Positions 1 to 5,438 of a stretch of 5,997 nucleotides of DNA are shown here, piece by piece (position 1 is the first letter of the stretch; every line of letters starts with the position of its first letter). Under the pieces are notes generated by a model. That model saw nothing but the letters and a program-made list of their open reading frames with translations. It searched no databases and was not told where the DNA came from. The stretch comes from Bacillota bacterium. Its GTDB lineage: Bacteria > Bacillota > Clostridia > Christensenellales > Borkfalkiaceae. Position numbers and translations under genes: made by a program. The DNA lies in assembly GCA_003343805.1 (NCBI GenBank), contig QAKM01000020.1, positions 1 to 5,997 on the forward strand, given 5' to 3'.

Positions 1-72
1 CCGAATTGCTCGGCCACCGCTCGCCCGCCGTGACGCTCAAACGCTATGTGCACTCCGTGCTCCTTCACAAGG
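1..72 (+). repeat. Exact 72-bp copy of the integrase interior (probable assembly artefact)
   Basis: Bases 1-72 are identical to 4465-4536, inside the tyrosine recombinase gene, in the same orientation. They encode the stretch with the catalytic His and Tyr (LGHRSPAVTLKRYVH). The match ends exactly at base 72, where a sequencing-adapter-like sequence starts. It has no start codon or ribosome binding site of its own in the integrase frame. It could be the 3' part of a second integrase copy, but the abrupt junction with an adapter sequence makes a chimeric read or misjoined contig end more likely. Confidence 0.9.
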
Positions 73-91
73 CTGTCTCTTATACACCTCT
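73..91 (-). other. Tn5/Nextera mosaic-end-like sequence (probable adapter remnant)
   Basis: On the minus strand this reads AGAGGTGTATAAGAGACAG. The Tn5 mosaic end used in Nextera/tagmentation libraries is AGATGTGTATAAGAGACAG, so 18 of 19 bases match. On the plus strand it follows the 72-bp integrase copy as CTGTCTCTTATACAC..., the orientation expected when a read runs off the end of a short insert into the adapter. Bases 92-114 show only loose resemblance to an Illumina adapter arm, so I cannot say where native DNA resumes. It must do so before the conserved part of ung. Confidence 0.85.
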
Positions 92-114
92 CGCGGCGGG
101 CGCCCCAGACTATA

Positions 115-786
115 TCACGGCGTGTTCAGATCCCAATCAATGGGGGGGATGCCGTTGGATTCGAGATAGGCGTTGGTTTTGGAGAAGTGTTTGCATCCGA
201 AAAAGCCGTTGTAGGCGGAGAGCGGCGAGGGGTGCGCGCATTCGAGGACGAGGTGCTTTTTCGTGTCGATGAGCGCCTTCTTGCGGCGCGCGTTGCCGCC
301 CCAGAGCAGAAAGACGAGATGCTCCTTCTCCTTGCTCAAAATTTGAATGACGCTGTCCGTGAACCAGCTCCAGCCGCAGTTTGCATGGGAGTTCGCCTGA
401 TGTTCGCGCACGGTGAGCGCCGTGTTCATGAGGAGCAAACCCTCGTGCGCCCACTTGGTAAGATCGCCCGACTTGGGTGCGTCGTATCCCAAGTCGCTCT
501 TGAGCTCCTTGAAAATATTTTCGAGCGACGGCGGTTTTTTGACGCCCTCCTTCACCGAAAAACATAGCCCGTGCGCCTGCCCCGGTTCGTGGTAGGGGTC
601 CTGCCCCAACAGCACCGCCTTGACAGACCCAAAGGGCGTGAAGCGGAAGCAGTTATAAAGGTCATACATACCGGGGTAGACGATATAGTGCGAGTACTCG
701 TATTTCAAAAATTCGCGGATCTTTTGATAGCGCTCGTCCGCAAAGAGGGGAGCGAGCGGCTGTTTCCAATCGCCGAGGTCGATCAT
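115..786 (-). CDS. ung: Uracil-DNA glycosylase (family 1)
   Basis: This enzyme removes uracil from DNA, starting base-excision repair in the cytoplasm. The 223-residue product has all family-1 UDG signatures: the water-activating loop GQDPYH at residues 61-66 (catalytic Asp63), LLLMNTALTV at 117-126 with the uracil-binding Asn121, and the DNA-intercalation loop AHPSPLS at 184-190 with catalytic His185. Length is normal for the family and the end (PIDW) is typical. The frame is open upstream to 963, but that extension is antisense-like low-complexity sequence overlapping luxS. ATG at 786 is preferred: it has GGAGG seven bases upstream and gives the usual family N-terminus. It overlaps the luxS stop by four bases (ATGA), so ung is probably the last gene of a mtnN-luxS-ung operon and translationally coupled. 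The last few residues after IDW lie close to the suspected adapter junction and are less certain. Confidence 0.95.
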   Translation of the reverse strand: MIDLGDWKQPLAPLFADERYQKIREFLKYEYSHYIVYPGMYDLYNCFRFTPFGSVKAVLLGQDPYHEPGQAHGLCFSVKEGVKKPPSLENIFKELKSDLGYDAPKSGDLTKWAHEGLLLMNTALTVREHQANSHANCGWSWFTDSVIQILSKEKEHLVFLLWGGNARRKKALIDTKKHLVLECAHPSPLSAYNGFFGCKHFSKTNAYLESNGIPPIDWDLNTP

Positions 787-1223
787 GAGTGTGCCTCCAC
801 GCCGTCGAGGATGAGAAGATAGCTTTTGAGCTCTTCCTTCGCTGCGGCAAGGTCGTGTTCGAGATAGTTGCCGCACTCCTCGCGCTTGCTGCCCGGCACC
901 TCTTCGAGCGTGAGCGCCGTCTTTATGCTCTCTTGGAGAAGGACGAGCACTTCCTCGAAGCAAAGGCGCACGGTGAGAAGATAGAACCCCGTGCGGCAGC
1001 CCATCGGGCCGAAGTAGACGATGTCGTCCTTTTTGTCGCTGTTGCGCAGAACCGTCGCGAGGAGATGTTCGATCGTGTGCAGCGCTTTCGGGGTGATGTA
1101 GTCGCCCGCGTTGGGCTTCTTGAAGCGCAGATCGAAGGTCGTGATCTGATTTTTGTCCGTCTGCGCATATAATCCGGGCTGCAGTTTATCATGATCCTTC
1201 TGAAAGGAGGCGATCTTTTCCAT
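783..1223 (-). CDS. luxS: S-ribosylhomocysteine lyase LuxS (AI-2 synthase)
   Basis: LuxS cleaves S-ribosylhomocysteine to homocysteine and 4,5-dihydroxy-2,3-pentanedione, the precursor of autoinducer-2; it is a cytoplasmic metal-dependent homodimer. The 146-residue product shows the metal site HTIEH (His49, His53, with catalytic Glu52) and the third ligand in ECGNY (Cys117). It also has the catalytic cysteine in FGPMGCRTGFY (Cys76) and the substrate-binding Arg33 in FDLRF. Length is slightly short of the usual 150-170 but nothing essential is missing. The start at 1223 has AAGGAG six bases upstream (1230-1235). The upstream neighbour mtnN makes the LuxS substrate, so the pair forms a complete SAH detoxification route. 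Its stop overlaps the ung start. Confidence 0.97.
   Translation of the reverse strand: MEKIASFQKDHDKLQPGLYAQTDKNQITTFDLRFKKPNAGDYITPKALHTIEHLLATVLRNSDKKDDIVYFGPMGCRTGFYLLTVRLCFEEVLVLLQESIKTALTLEEVPGSKREECGNYLEHDLAAAKEELKSYLLILDGVEAHS
794..798 (-). promoter_or_regulatory. ung ribosome binding site inside luxS
   Basis: GGAGG on the minus strand lies seven bases before the ATG at 784-786, within the last codons of luxS. It fixes the ung start and supports coupled translation with luxS through the ATGA overlap at 783-786. Confidence 0.75.
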
Positions 1224-1253
1224 AAAAAGCTCCTTATTTCGATAAAATTCTAA

Positions 1254-1286
1254 ATAATATGGGCTCGATATTTCGATTTACGTCAA
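1254..1286 (-). promoter_or_regulatory. Weak candidate promoter for luxS
   Basis: In the 122-base gap between mtnN and luxS, the minus strand carries TTGACG (1281-1286, a 5/6 match to -35). AT-rich -10-like hexamers follow: TATTAT at 1254-1259 with a 21-base spacer, or CATATT at 1256-1261 with 19. Neither spacing is ideal, so this is only a possible secondary promoter; luxS may simply be read through from mtnN. I see no clear terminator in the gap. Confidence 0.3.
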
Positions 1287-1345
1287 AATAATATCTGCCG
1301 ACGGGCGTGCAGGCTCGGTCTGCAGAAGGGACGCGGAAGGGCCTC

Positions 1346-2002
1346 TCAGTCGAGGGCGGCGAACACCTCGCCCATATACGCTTTCAGATTGAGGCAGGCG
1401 CGGGAGAGGTTCTTTTCGTACTGCTCCGTCGTGCTGCCCGAGCCGTACACGTCCGAGACCGCCTTGAAGGAGACGCAGGGCACGCCTGCATACTTGCACA
1501 CCTGCACGATGGCGCCGCCCTCCATGTCGCGAAGGTCCGCGCCTAAGCGGAGGAGAAGGTCGTGATCGACGGGGGAGTCGTTGAAGCGGTCGCCCGTCGC
1601 CAGCTTGCGGCGGGGGAAGTCGATGCCTTTGGGCGTAGAAAGGGGGAGGAAGTTCTCCGTCTCGCCGCCGAGGGTGCCGATCTCGCACCCCTCGAATTGG
1701 GTGATGTCGAAGTCGTACTGCACGGCTTTATCGACGAGGTACACTTCGGTGAGTTCCGTCCGCTCGTGAAGGCCGCCCGCGACGCCGAAATTTAAGATGA
1801 CGTCTGCGCCGAAGTGGATGGCGGCGCAAGCTCCGGCGGCGGCGTTCACCTTGCCCACGCCGCATACGACGAGAAGGCACTCCTTCCCGAACGCTCTGCC
1901 GATGTGTACGGTCTTGCCGTAAATGGTGCGGATATCCTCGACCTCCATCTGCGAGAGGAGGGCCTCCGCTTCGTCGTCCATTGCAACGACTGCTCCGATC
2001 AT
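1346..2002 (-). CDS. mtnN: 5'-methylthioadenosine/S-adenosylhomocysteine nucleosidase
   Basis: This enzyme hydrolyses the glycosidic bond of S-adenosylhomocysteine and 5'-methylthioadenosine, releasing adenine plus S-ribosylhomocysteine or methylthioribose. It belongs to the PNP/UDP phosphorylase superfamily. Visible signatures in the 218 residues are the N-terminal strand MIGAVVAMDDEAEAL with catalytic Glu11, GVGKVNAA (48-55), NFGVAGG (71-77), ATGDRF (135-140), DMEGGA with ribose-binding Met160-Glu161, and KAVSD with the proton-donor Asp184. Length is close to the E. coli enzyme. The start at 2002 has AAGGAG six bases upstream (2009-2014) and begins directly with the family's first strand. 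It is first in the apparent mtnN-luxS-ung operon and supplies the LuxS substrate. Confidence 0.95.
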   Translation of the reverse strand: MIGAVVAMDDEAEALLSQMEVEDIRTIYGKTVHIGRAFGKECLLVVCGVGKVNAAAGACAAIHFGADVILNFGVAGGLHERTELTEVYLVDKAVQYDFDITQFEGCEIGTLGGETENFLPLSTPKGIDFPRRKLATGDRFNDSPVDHDLLLRLGADLRDMEGGAIVQVCKYAGVPCVSFKAVSDVYGSGSTTEQYEKNLSRACLNLKAYMGEVFAALD

Positions 2003-2048
2003 AGTTCGCTCCTTTCCCCGCGCGGCAAACAGAGGCGCCCGCGGGCTG

Positions 2049-2075
2049 TTGACAATATTTTTTCCTCAGTATAAC
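2049..2075 (+). promoter_or_regulatory. Candidate divergent promoter for the ferritin-like gene
   Basis: A perfect TTGACA (2049-2054) is followed by TATAAC (2070-2075) with a 15-base spacer, shorter than the ideal 17. The -10 shares TATA with the -10 of the oppositely directed mtnN promoter. A 10-bp GC palindrome (2037-2046) sits just upstream and could be an operator. A start near 2082 would leave a leader of about 130 bases. Confidence 0.45.
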
Positions 2076-2096
2076 AGGTTTTAAGAAAAATTGCAA
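2068..2096 (-). promoter_or_regulatory. Extended -10 promoter for mtnN-luxS-ung
   Basis: On the minus strand, TTGCAA (-35, 2091-2096) is followed after exactly 17 bases by TATACT (-10, 2068-2073), with a TGT extension before the -10. Transcription would start near 2061, giving a leader of about 59 bases to the mtnN ATG. The -10 overlaps the -10 of a candidate plus-strand promoter. Confidence 0.7.
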
Positions 2097-2141
2097 GAGG
2101 GCGTATGCTTTTTTGTGCGGTCGCGTAAAATCAAGAGGGTA

Positions 2142-2203
2142 CGGGTCGGGAGGACTGTTTGTTTTTGCGTGGCAGCCCCTCCCTCGCCCGCCGAAACTTT
2201 TTT
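2142..2203 (+). promoter_or_regulatory. Leader hairpin with T tract before the ferritin-like gene (possible attenuator)
   Basis: CGGG (2142-2145) pairs with CCCG (2187-2190), GGGAGG (2148-2153) with CCTCCC (2178-2183), and CTG (2155-2157) with CAG (2173-2175). This gives a roughly 13-bp interrupted stem, followed seven bases later by six Ts (2198-2203). The ribosome binding site GGAG starts immediately after, at 2204. The arrangement resembles an attenuator or a structured 5' UTR, but the gap between stem and T tract weakens the terminator reading. I recognise no known riboswitch class. Confidence 0.35.
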
Positions 2204-2214
2204 GGAGTGTGTTT

Positions 2215-3459
2215 ATGGATCCCTTTTCTTTGAAACCGCAGAAGCAGGACAAAATTTTTACGTCGTGGAACAAGGTCTTTCTGAAGCCCTACGACAAGAA
2301 CGAAGTCGACCCCTACACGCGCACCCGCATCATTTTGATGTCGGGTACGGAGTTCGAGTCGGTGCGGCTGCAGCATTCGTTCTCGCGAATGTGCGCCAAC
2401 AACGATATAAGGCGGCGCCTTGCCTGTATGCGGCGCGGGGAGCAGTTGCAGCAAAAGCGCGTTGCAGGGCTCAAGCCCGCCGATGAGGGCATTTTAGAGC
2501 ACACCATCGGGTATGAGCAGCTCGCCGTCGACCTCACCGCCAATCTTGCCGTGGATGAGAAAAACGGCTATGTGAAAAAGCAGCTCGACTTTGCGCTCCT
2601 CGAAGATTTCGATCATCTCTATCGCTATGCCGACCTCATGGAGCTGGAAAAGTGCGGCGATCCCGCCCGCCTCGTGGGGGACTATACCGAGATCATGCCC
2701 GGCCGTCCCACCGTCGCGGAGTACCGCCACCCCTTCGACGACGTCAATTTCTATCTCAACGGGTATCTGAGCGATCTCAAGACCAAGCTCGCCGTCAATA
2801 TCATCACGGCAGCCGAGCAGCAGACGATGAACTTCTATATGAACGTCGCAAATCTCTATACGACGCCGCTCGGGAGGAAGCTCTTCAACGAGATCGCCAT
2901 GATCGAGGAGCAGCACGTCACGGGGTATGGGTGCCTCAAGGACCCCTGCATGACGCCCTTCGAGAACCTTCTCATGAACGAGTACACCGAGTGCTATCTC
3001 TATTATTCCTGTTACGAGGACGAGACGGATGCGCGCATCAAGGGCATCTGGGAGATGCACTTTGAGGAGGAAGTGGCGCACCTTCACGAGGCGTCGGAGC
3101 TCCTCCGCACCTACGAGGGCAAGGTGTGGCAGCAGCTCTTTCCGACGGGCGGAGAGTTCCCCGAGCTCTTGAAGTTCCGCTCGCAGAAGGCGTATATCCG
3201 CGAAGTCTTGAAGAGCGTGCGCCTGACGGGCGTCGAAGAGGGATGGGAGGAACTTGAAAAGCTGCCCGATACCTTCCGTTTCTTCTCCTACAACGCGCGT
3301 GTCCACGGCGGGAAGCCCGAGCTTGCCGGCACGCACGAGGTCATCGAGCGCGCCATCCGCGAATGGGGCGAGGACAGGCGGTGGCAGGATAAGGAGCACC
3401 CCGTCAAGGCGCTTGCCGACCGCACGAAGGATAATATCGATATCGGAAGAGTAAAGTAA
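2215..3459 (+). CDS. Ferritin-like diiron-motif protein of unknown function
   Basis: I do not recognise a named family for this 414-residue soluble, helix-rich protein. The central part has a ferritin-like diiron ligand series: Glu201 in AAEQQTMNFY, ExxH at 231-234 (EEQH), Glu256/Glu259 in NEYTECY, and ExxH at 286-289 (EVAH). These lie on four predicted helices between about 185 and 300. The N-terminal half has helices with a degenerate echo of this pattern (Glu95/Glu101, then LEDFDHL with Glu130 and His134), so an ancient duplicated domain is possible. No signal peptide or membrane segment is seen. By analogy with rubrerythrins it may bind two irons and act in oxidative or iron metabolism, which is inference. 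The frame is open from 2113, but ATG at 2215 has GGAG seven bases upstream and is chosen. It is transcribed divergently from mtnN and stands alone. Confidence 0.85.
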   Translation: MDPFSLKPQKQDKIFTSWNKVFLKPYDKNEVDPYTRTRIILMSGTEFESVRLQHSFSRMCANNDIRRRLACMRRGEQLQQKRVAGLKPADEGILEHTIGYEQLAVDLTANLAVDEKNGYVKKQLDFALLEDFDHLYRYADLMELEKCGDPARLVGDYTEIMPGRPTVAEYRHPFDDVNFYLNGYLSDLKTKLAVNIITAAEQQTMNFYMNVANLYTTPLGRKLFNEIAMIEEQHVTGYGCLKDPCMTPFENLLMNEYTECYLYYSCYEDETDARIKGIWEMHFEEEVAHLHEASELLRTYEGKVWQQLFPTGGEFPELLKFRSQKAYIREVLKSVRLTGVEEGWEELEKLPDTFRFFSYNARVHGGKPELAGTHEVIERAIREWGEDRRWQDKEHPVKALADRTKDNIDIGRVK

Positions 3460-3481
3460 ACCGCGAAAGAAAACATCTGAC

Positions 3482-3520
3482 GCGGCGGCGCCGCAGGCTT
3501 CTTGCCTGCGGCGCCGCCGC
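3482..3520. terminator. Perfect 17-bp GC hairpin downstream of the ferritin-like gene
   Basis: Arms at 3482-3498 and 3504-3520 are perfectly complementary around a TTCTT loop. It starts 22 bases after the stop codon, the place expected for a terminator, but no T tract follows on the plus strand. It may be a non-canonical terminator or an mRNA 3'-end stabilising hairpin. Confidence 0.5.
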
Positions 3521-3529
3521 CTGCGTTAT

Positions 3530-3562
3530 GCCGCCCGCCGCGCGGAACGCGCGGCGGGCGGC
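3530..3562. repeat. Second GC hairpin, 15-bp stem with a 3-base loop
   Basis: Arms at 3530-3544 and 3548-3562 pair perfectly around GAA. It stands nine bases after the previous hairpin and has an unrelated arm sequence. No T tract follows on either strand. Together the two hairpins form a tandem stem-loop block in the intergenic region. Confidence 0.55.
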
Positions 3563-3584
3563 TTCAAGATAAGCGAGAGGCAAG

Positions 3585-3630
3585 AAAAACGTTGGTTTTG
3601 GTTGTAAACTGAAATCAACGTTTTTTATTT
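3585..3630 (+). terminator. AT-rich hairpin with T tract directly before the integrase ribosome binding site
   Basis: AAAAACGTTG (3585-3594) pairs perfectly with CAACGTTTTT (3616-3625). The stem extends inward with A-T pairs and G-T wobbles to 3602/3608 around a 5-base loop. TTTTTTATTT (3621-3630) follows, and GGAGG (3631-3635) comes next. It could terminate upstream transcription, attenuate the integrase, or be an inverted-repeat binding site for the recombinase or a regulator. As the arms start with As and end with Ts, it could also work for transcripts arriving from the right. Confidence 0.5.
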
Positions 3631-3641
3631 GGAGGAATGAT

Positions 3642-4619
3642 ATGAAATACCAAAGCTGGCTCGATTCCTGGTTTGCGCTCTACATCGTCCCCGTGTGCAA
3701 GCCCAAGACGGCGGAAAGCTACCGCGGGGTCATCCGCAATCACCTCGTGCCCTGCCTCGGACAGGAGGAGCTGGAAGCGCTCACGCCCGTCCGTTTGCAG
3801 GGCTTTCTCGCAGAGCGCGCCGCCTGCGGCAACCGCATCACGGGCGGGCCGCTCTCGCCGTCCAGCGTCAATCTCATCGCCGCCGTGCTCAAGGGCTCGC
3901 TGAGCTGCGCCTGCCGCGTGGGACTCATCCCCTTCGATCCCACGGGGCGCCTCAGCCGTCCGCGGGGGAGCGAGCGGCTCGTCGGGTGCTTTTCGGCGGA
4001 GGAACAGAGCAAGATCGAGCGCGCCGTGCTGGATAGTGATCGCCCGTATCTTTGGGGCATCGTGCTCTGTCTCTACACGGGGCTGCGCCTCGGGGAGTTG
4101 CTCGCGCTCCGGTGGGAGGATATCGACTTCTCTTTGCGCACGCTCTCCGTGACGAAGAGCTGCCGCGACGGCCGGGACGGGGCGGGGAACGCCTTTCTCT
4201 TTACGGGCGCGCCCAAGACGGCGTCCTCCGTGCGCATCCTTCCCCTTCCGCGGCAGATCGTGCGGCTGCTGCGGCTGCTGCGTCGCCGGAGCGGGGGAGA
4301 GTATGTCATCCTGCACGGGGGAAGAAGGGTGTCCCTCCGCGGCTATCAGCGGATGTTCGAGCGGCTCCTCAAGCGGGAGGGTATCCCGCCCCGCGGGTTT
4401 CATGCGCTGCGGCACACGTTTGCGACGCGCGCCATCGAGTGCGGCATGGATGTAAAGACGCTCTCCGAATTGCTCGGCCACCGCTCGCCCGCCGTGACGC
4501 TCAAACGCTATGTGCACTCCGTGCTCCTTCACAAGGTGCGCATGATGGACAAGCTGGGGGAACGGCTCTCCCAGGGCGGACGGGGGGTCTTTTCCGAAAA
4601 CAGCTTGCGAAGGGTTTGA
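3642..4619 (+). CDS. Tyrosine recombinase / phage-type integrase
   Basis: This is a site-specific DNA recombinase that cuts and rejoins DNA through a 3'-phosphotyrosine intermediate. The 325-residue protein has an N-terminal SAM-like core-binding domain (about 1-105) and a C-terminal catalytic domain with the full active-site set: Arg149 in TGLRLGE, Lys192 in PKTASS, His254 and Arg257 in HALRHTFAT, His280 in LGHRS, and the nucleophile Tyr290 in KRYVH. No frameshift or missing residue is seen, so it is probably active. No AP2-type arm-binding domain is evident. The start at 3642 has GGAGG six bases upstream. No excisionase, relaxase, capsid or repressor gene adjoins it, and the flanks look like core chromosome, so it may be a solitary recombinase or a remnant. 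Its stop codon overlaps the -35 of the next gene's promoter. Part of it is duplicated at the left edge of the window. Confidence 0.95.
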   Translation: MKYQSWLDSWFALYIVPVCKPKTAESYRGVIRNHLVPCLGQEELEALTPVRLQGFLAERAACGNRITGGPLSPSSVNLIAAVLKGSLSCACRVGLIPFDPTGRLSRPRGSERLVGCFSAEEQSKIERAVLDSDRPYLWGIVLCLYTGLRLGELLALRWEDIDFSLRTLSVTKSCRDGRDGAGNAFLFTGAPKTASSVRILPLPRQIVRLLRLLRRRSGGEYVILHGGRRVSLRGYQRMFERLLKREGIPPRGFHALRHTFATRAIECGMDVKTLSELLGHRSPAVTLKRYVHSVLLHKVRMMDKLGERLSQGGRGVFSENSLRRV

Positions 4620-4644
4620 CATCTGCCGCTAAATATGTTAAACT
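4616..4644 (+). promoter_or_regulatory. Promoter of the MBL-fold gene, overlapping the integrase stop
   Basis: A perfect TTGACA (4616-4621) contains the integrase TGA stop (4617-4619). After 17 bases comes TAAACT (4639-4644), preceded by a TGT extended -10. The predicted start is about 4651-4653, at or within a few bases of the first usable ATG of the downstream gene. Confidence 0.65.
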
Positions 4645-4661
4645 GTCCTTTGATGGCTGGC

Positions 4662-5438
4662 ATGAAGATCGCATGGTACGGCACGGCGACATTGATGCTC
4701 GCCTGCGGCAATACCCGCATCCTTATCGACCCGTACCTCAGACAATATCAAAGGGGCGGCGCGCCGCTGCCCCTTCGGGAGCTCTCCGCGGCAGACGCCG
4801 TTCTCATCACGCATCCGCATCTCGATCACTTTGCGGATATCGGCGCCTTCCTGGAGGCGGGGGCGAAGGAGGTGTATGTCTCCGAAAACGGCATCGCTCA
4901 CGCTGCGGCGCAGGGCATCCGCACCGAGGCGATGCACCCTCTTGCGGCGGGCGATACGTTCCGCGTGGGGGAGATGACCGTGCGCGCCTTTCAGAGCAGG
5001 CATTGCAGATTCGATCTCTGGACGGTGCTCTCCGTCGCACTCTCGCCGCGCACCTATCTCCATGCAAAGGACGCCGTCTCGCTCCTGAAACAGACCGGGA
5101 AATGGAAGATAAAGGACGACATCTTCGCCTTTGAAATTTCGGGCGGCGGAAAGCGCGTCGTGGTGCTGGGCTCGGCGGGCATGGACGAGGGAACGGAATA
5201 TCCGAAGGATGCCGATCTTCTCGTCTTTCCCTATCAGGGGAGGGCGGGGATGCACCGATACATGAAGCGCTTTTTGCAGTGCTTCCGCCCCAAGGCGGTG
5301 ATGCTCGATCATTTCGACGACGCCTTTCCGCCCCTCACGCATACGATCGGCACGCGGAAGTTCGTGCCGTCCGCAAGGGCGTTCGATCGCGCCATGCGGG
5401 CGTGGGTGCCTGAGATGGGCGTCTGGTACGAGGTGTGA
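4662..5438 (+). CDS. MBL-fold metallohydrolase (UlaG-like / COG2220 type)
   Basis: This is a zinc- or other metal-dependent hydrolase of the metallo-beta-lactamase fold; its substrate cannot be told from sequence. The 258-residue product begins with the family strand MKIAWYGTATLML and has the metal motif HPHLDH at 51-56. A likely third-site histidine follows at His114 (QSRHCRFD), then Asp175 in LGSAGMDEG and the C-terminal His217 in LDHFDDAFPP. It has no signal peptide and is presumably cytoplasmic. Possible starts are 4635, 4653 and 4662. The first lies inside the promoter spacer and is rejected; 4662 fits the family N-terminus, while 4653 would add MAG and could be leaderless. No clear ribosome binding site precedes either. 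The 110-base gap to the next gene shows no convincing terminator, so co-transcription with it is possible. Confidence 0.9.
   Translation: MKIAWYGTATLMLACGNTRILIDPYLRQYQRGGAPLPLRELSAADAVLITHPHLDHFADIGAFLEAGAKEVYVSENGIAHAAAQGIRTEAMHPLAAGDTFRVGEMTVRAFQSRHCRFDLWTVLSVALSPRTYLHAKDAVSLLKQTGKWKIKDDIFAFEISGGGKRVVVLGSAGMDEGTEYPKDADLLVFPYQGRAGMHRYMKRFLQCFRPKAVMLDHFDDAFPPLTHTIGTRKFVPSARAFDRAMRAWVPEMGVWYEV

Noticed and set aside
1..72. The 72-bp direct repeat as an attachment-site (attL/attR) pair flanking a mobile element
   Set aside because: It covers the active-site coding region of the integrase and stops exactly at an adapter-like sequence. The DNA between the copies holds ordinary chromosomal genes (ung, luxS, mtnN).
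46..567. Plus-strand open frame of 173 codons
   Set aside because: It lies antisense to ung, which has clear catalytic motifs, and it starts in the chimeric edge.
787..963. N-terminal extension of ung upstream of 786
   Set aside because: It is out-of-frame sequence over luxS, Arg/Gly-rich without domain similarity. The ATG at 786 has a good ribosome binding site.
2494..3399. Minus-strand open frame of 301 codons
   Set aside because: Antisense to the ferritin-like gene. Its hydrophobic, charged pattern is the mirror of the helix-rich sense protein.
3585..3625. Inverted repeat before the integrase as the ends of an invertible promoter switch
   Set aside because: The arms are separated by only 21 bases, much of which also pairs, leaving no room for an invertible promoter.
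3615..4622. Minus-strand open frame of 335 codons
   Set aside because: Antisense shadow of the integrase in GC-rich DNA, with no recognisable domain.
4635..4661. ATG at 4635 as the MBL gene start
   Set aside because: It falls within the spacer of a strong promoter and lacks a ribosome binding site. The family N-terminus begins at 4662.
4052..5134. Plus-strand open frame of 360 codons across the integrase and MBL genes
   Set aside because: It runs through two genes with clear motifs in another frame. Its product is Arg/Ala/Gly-rich without motifs.
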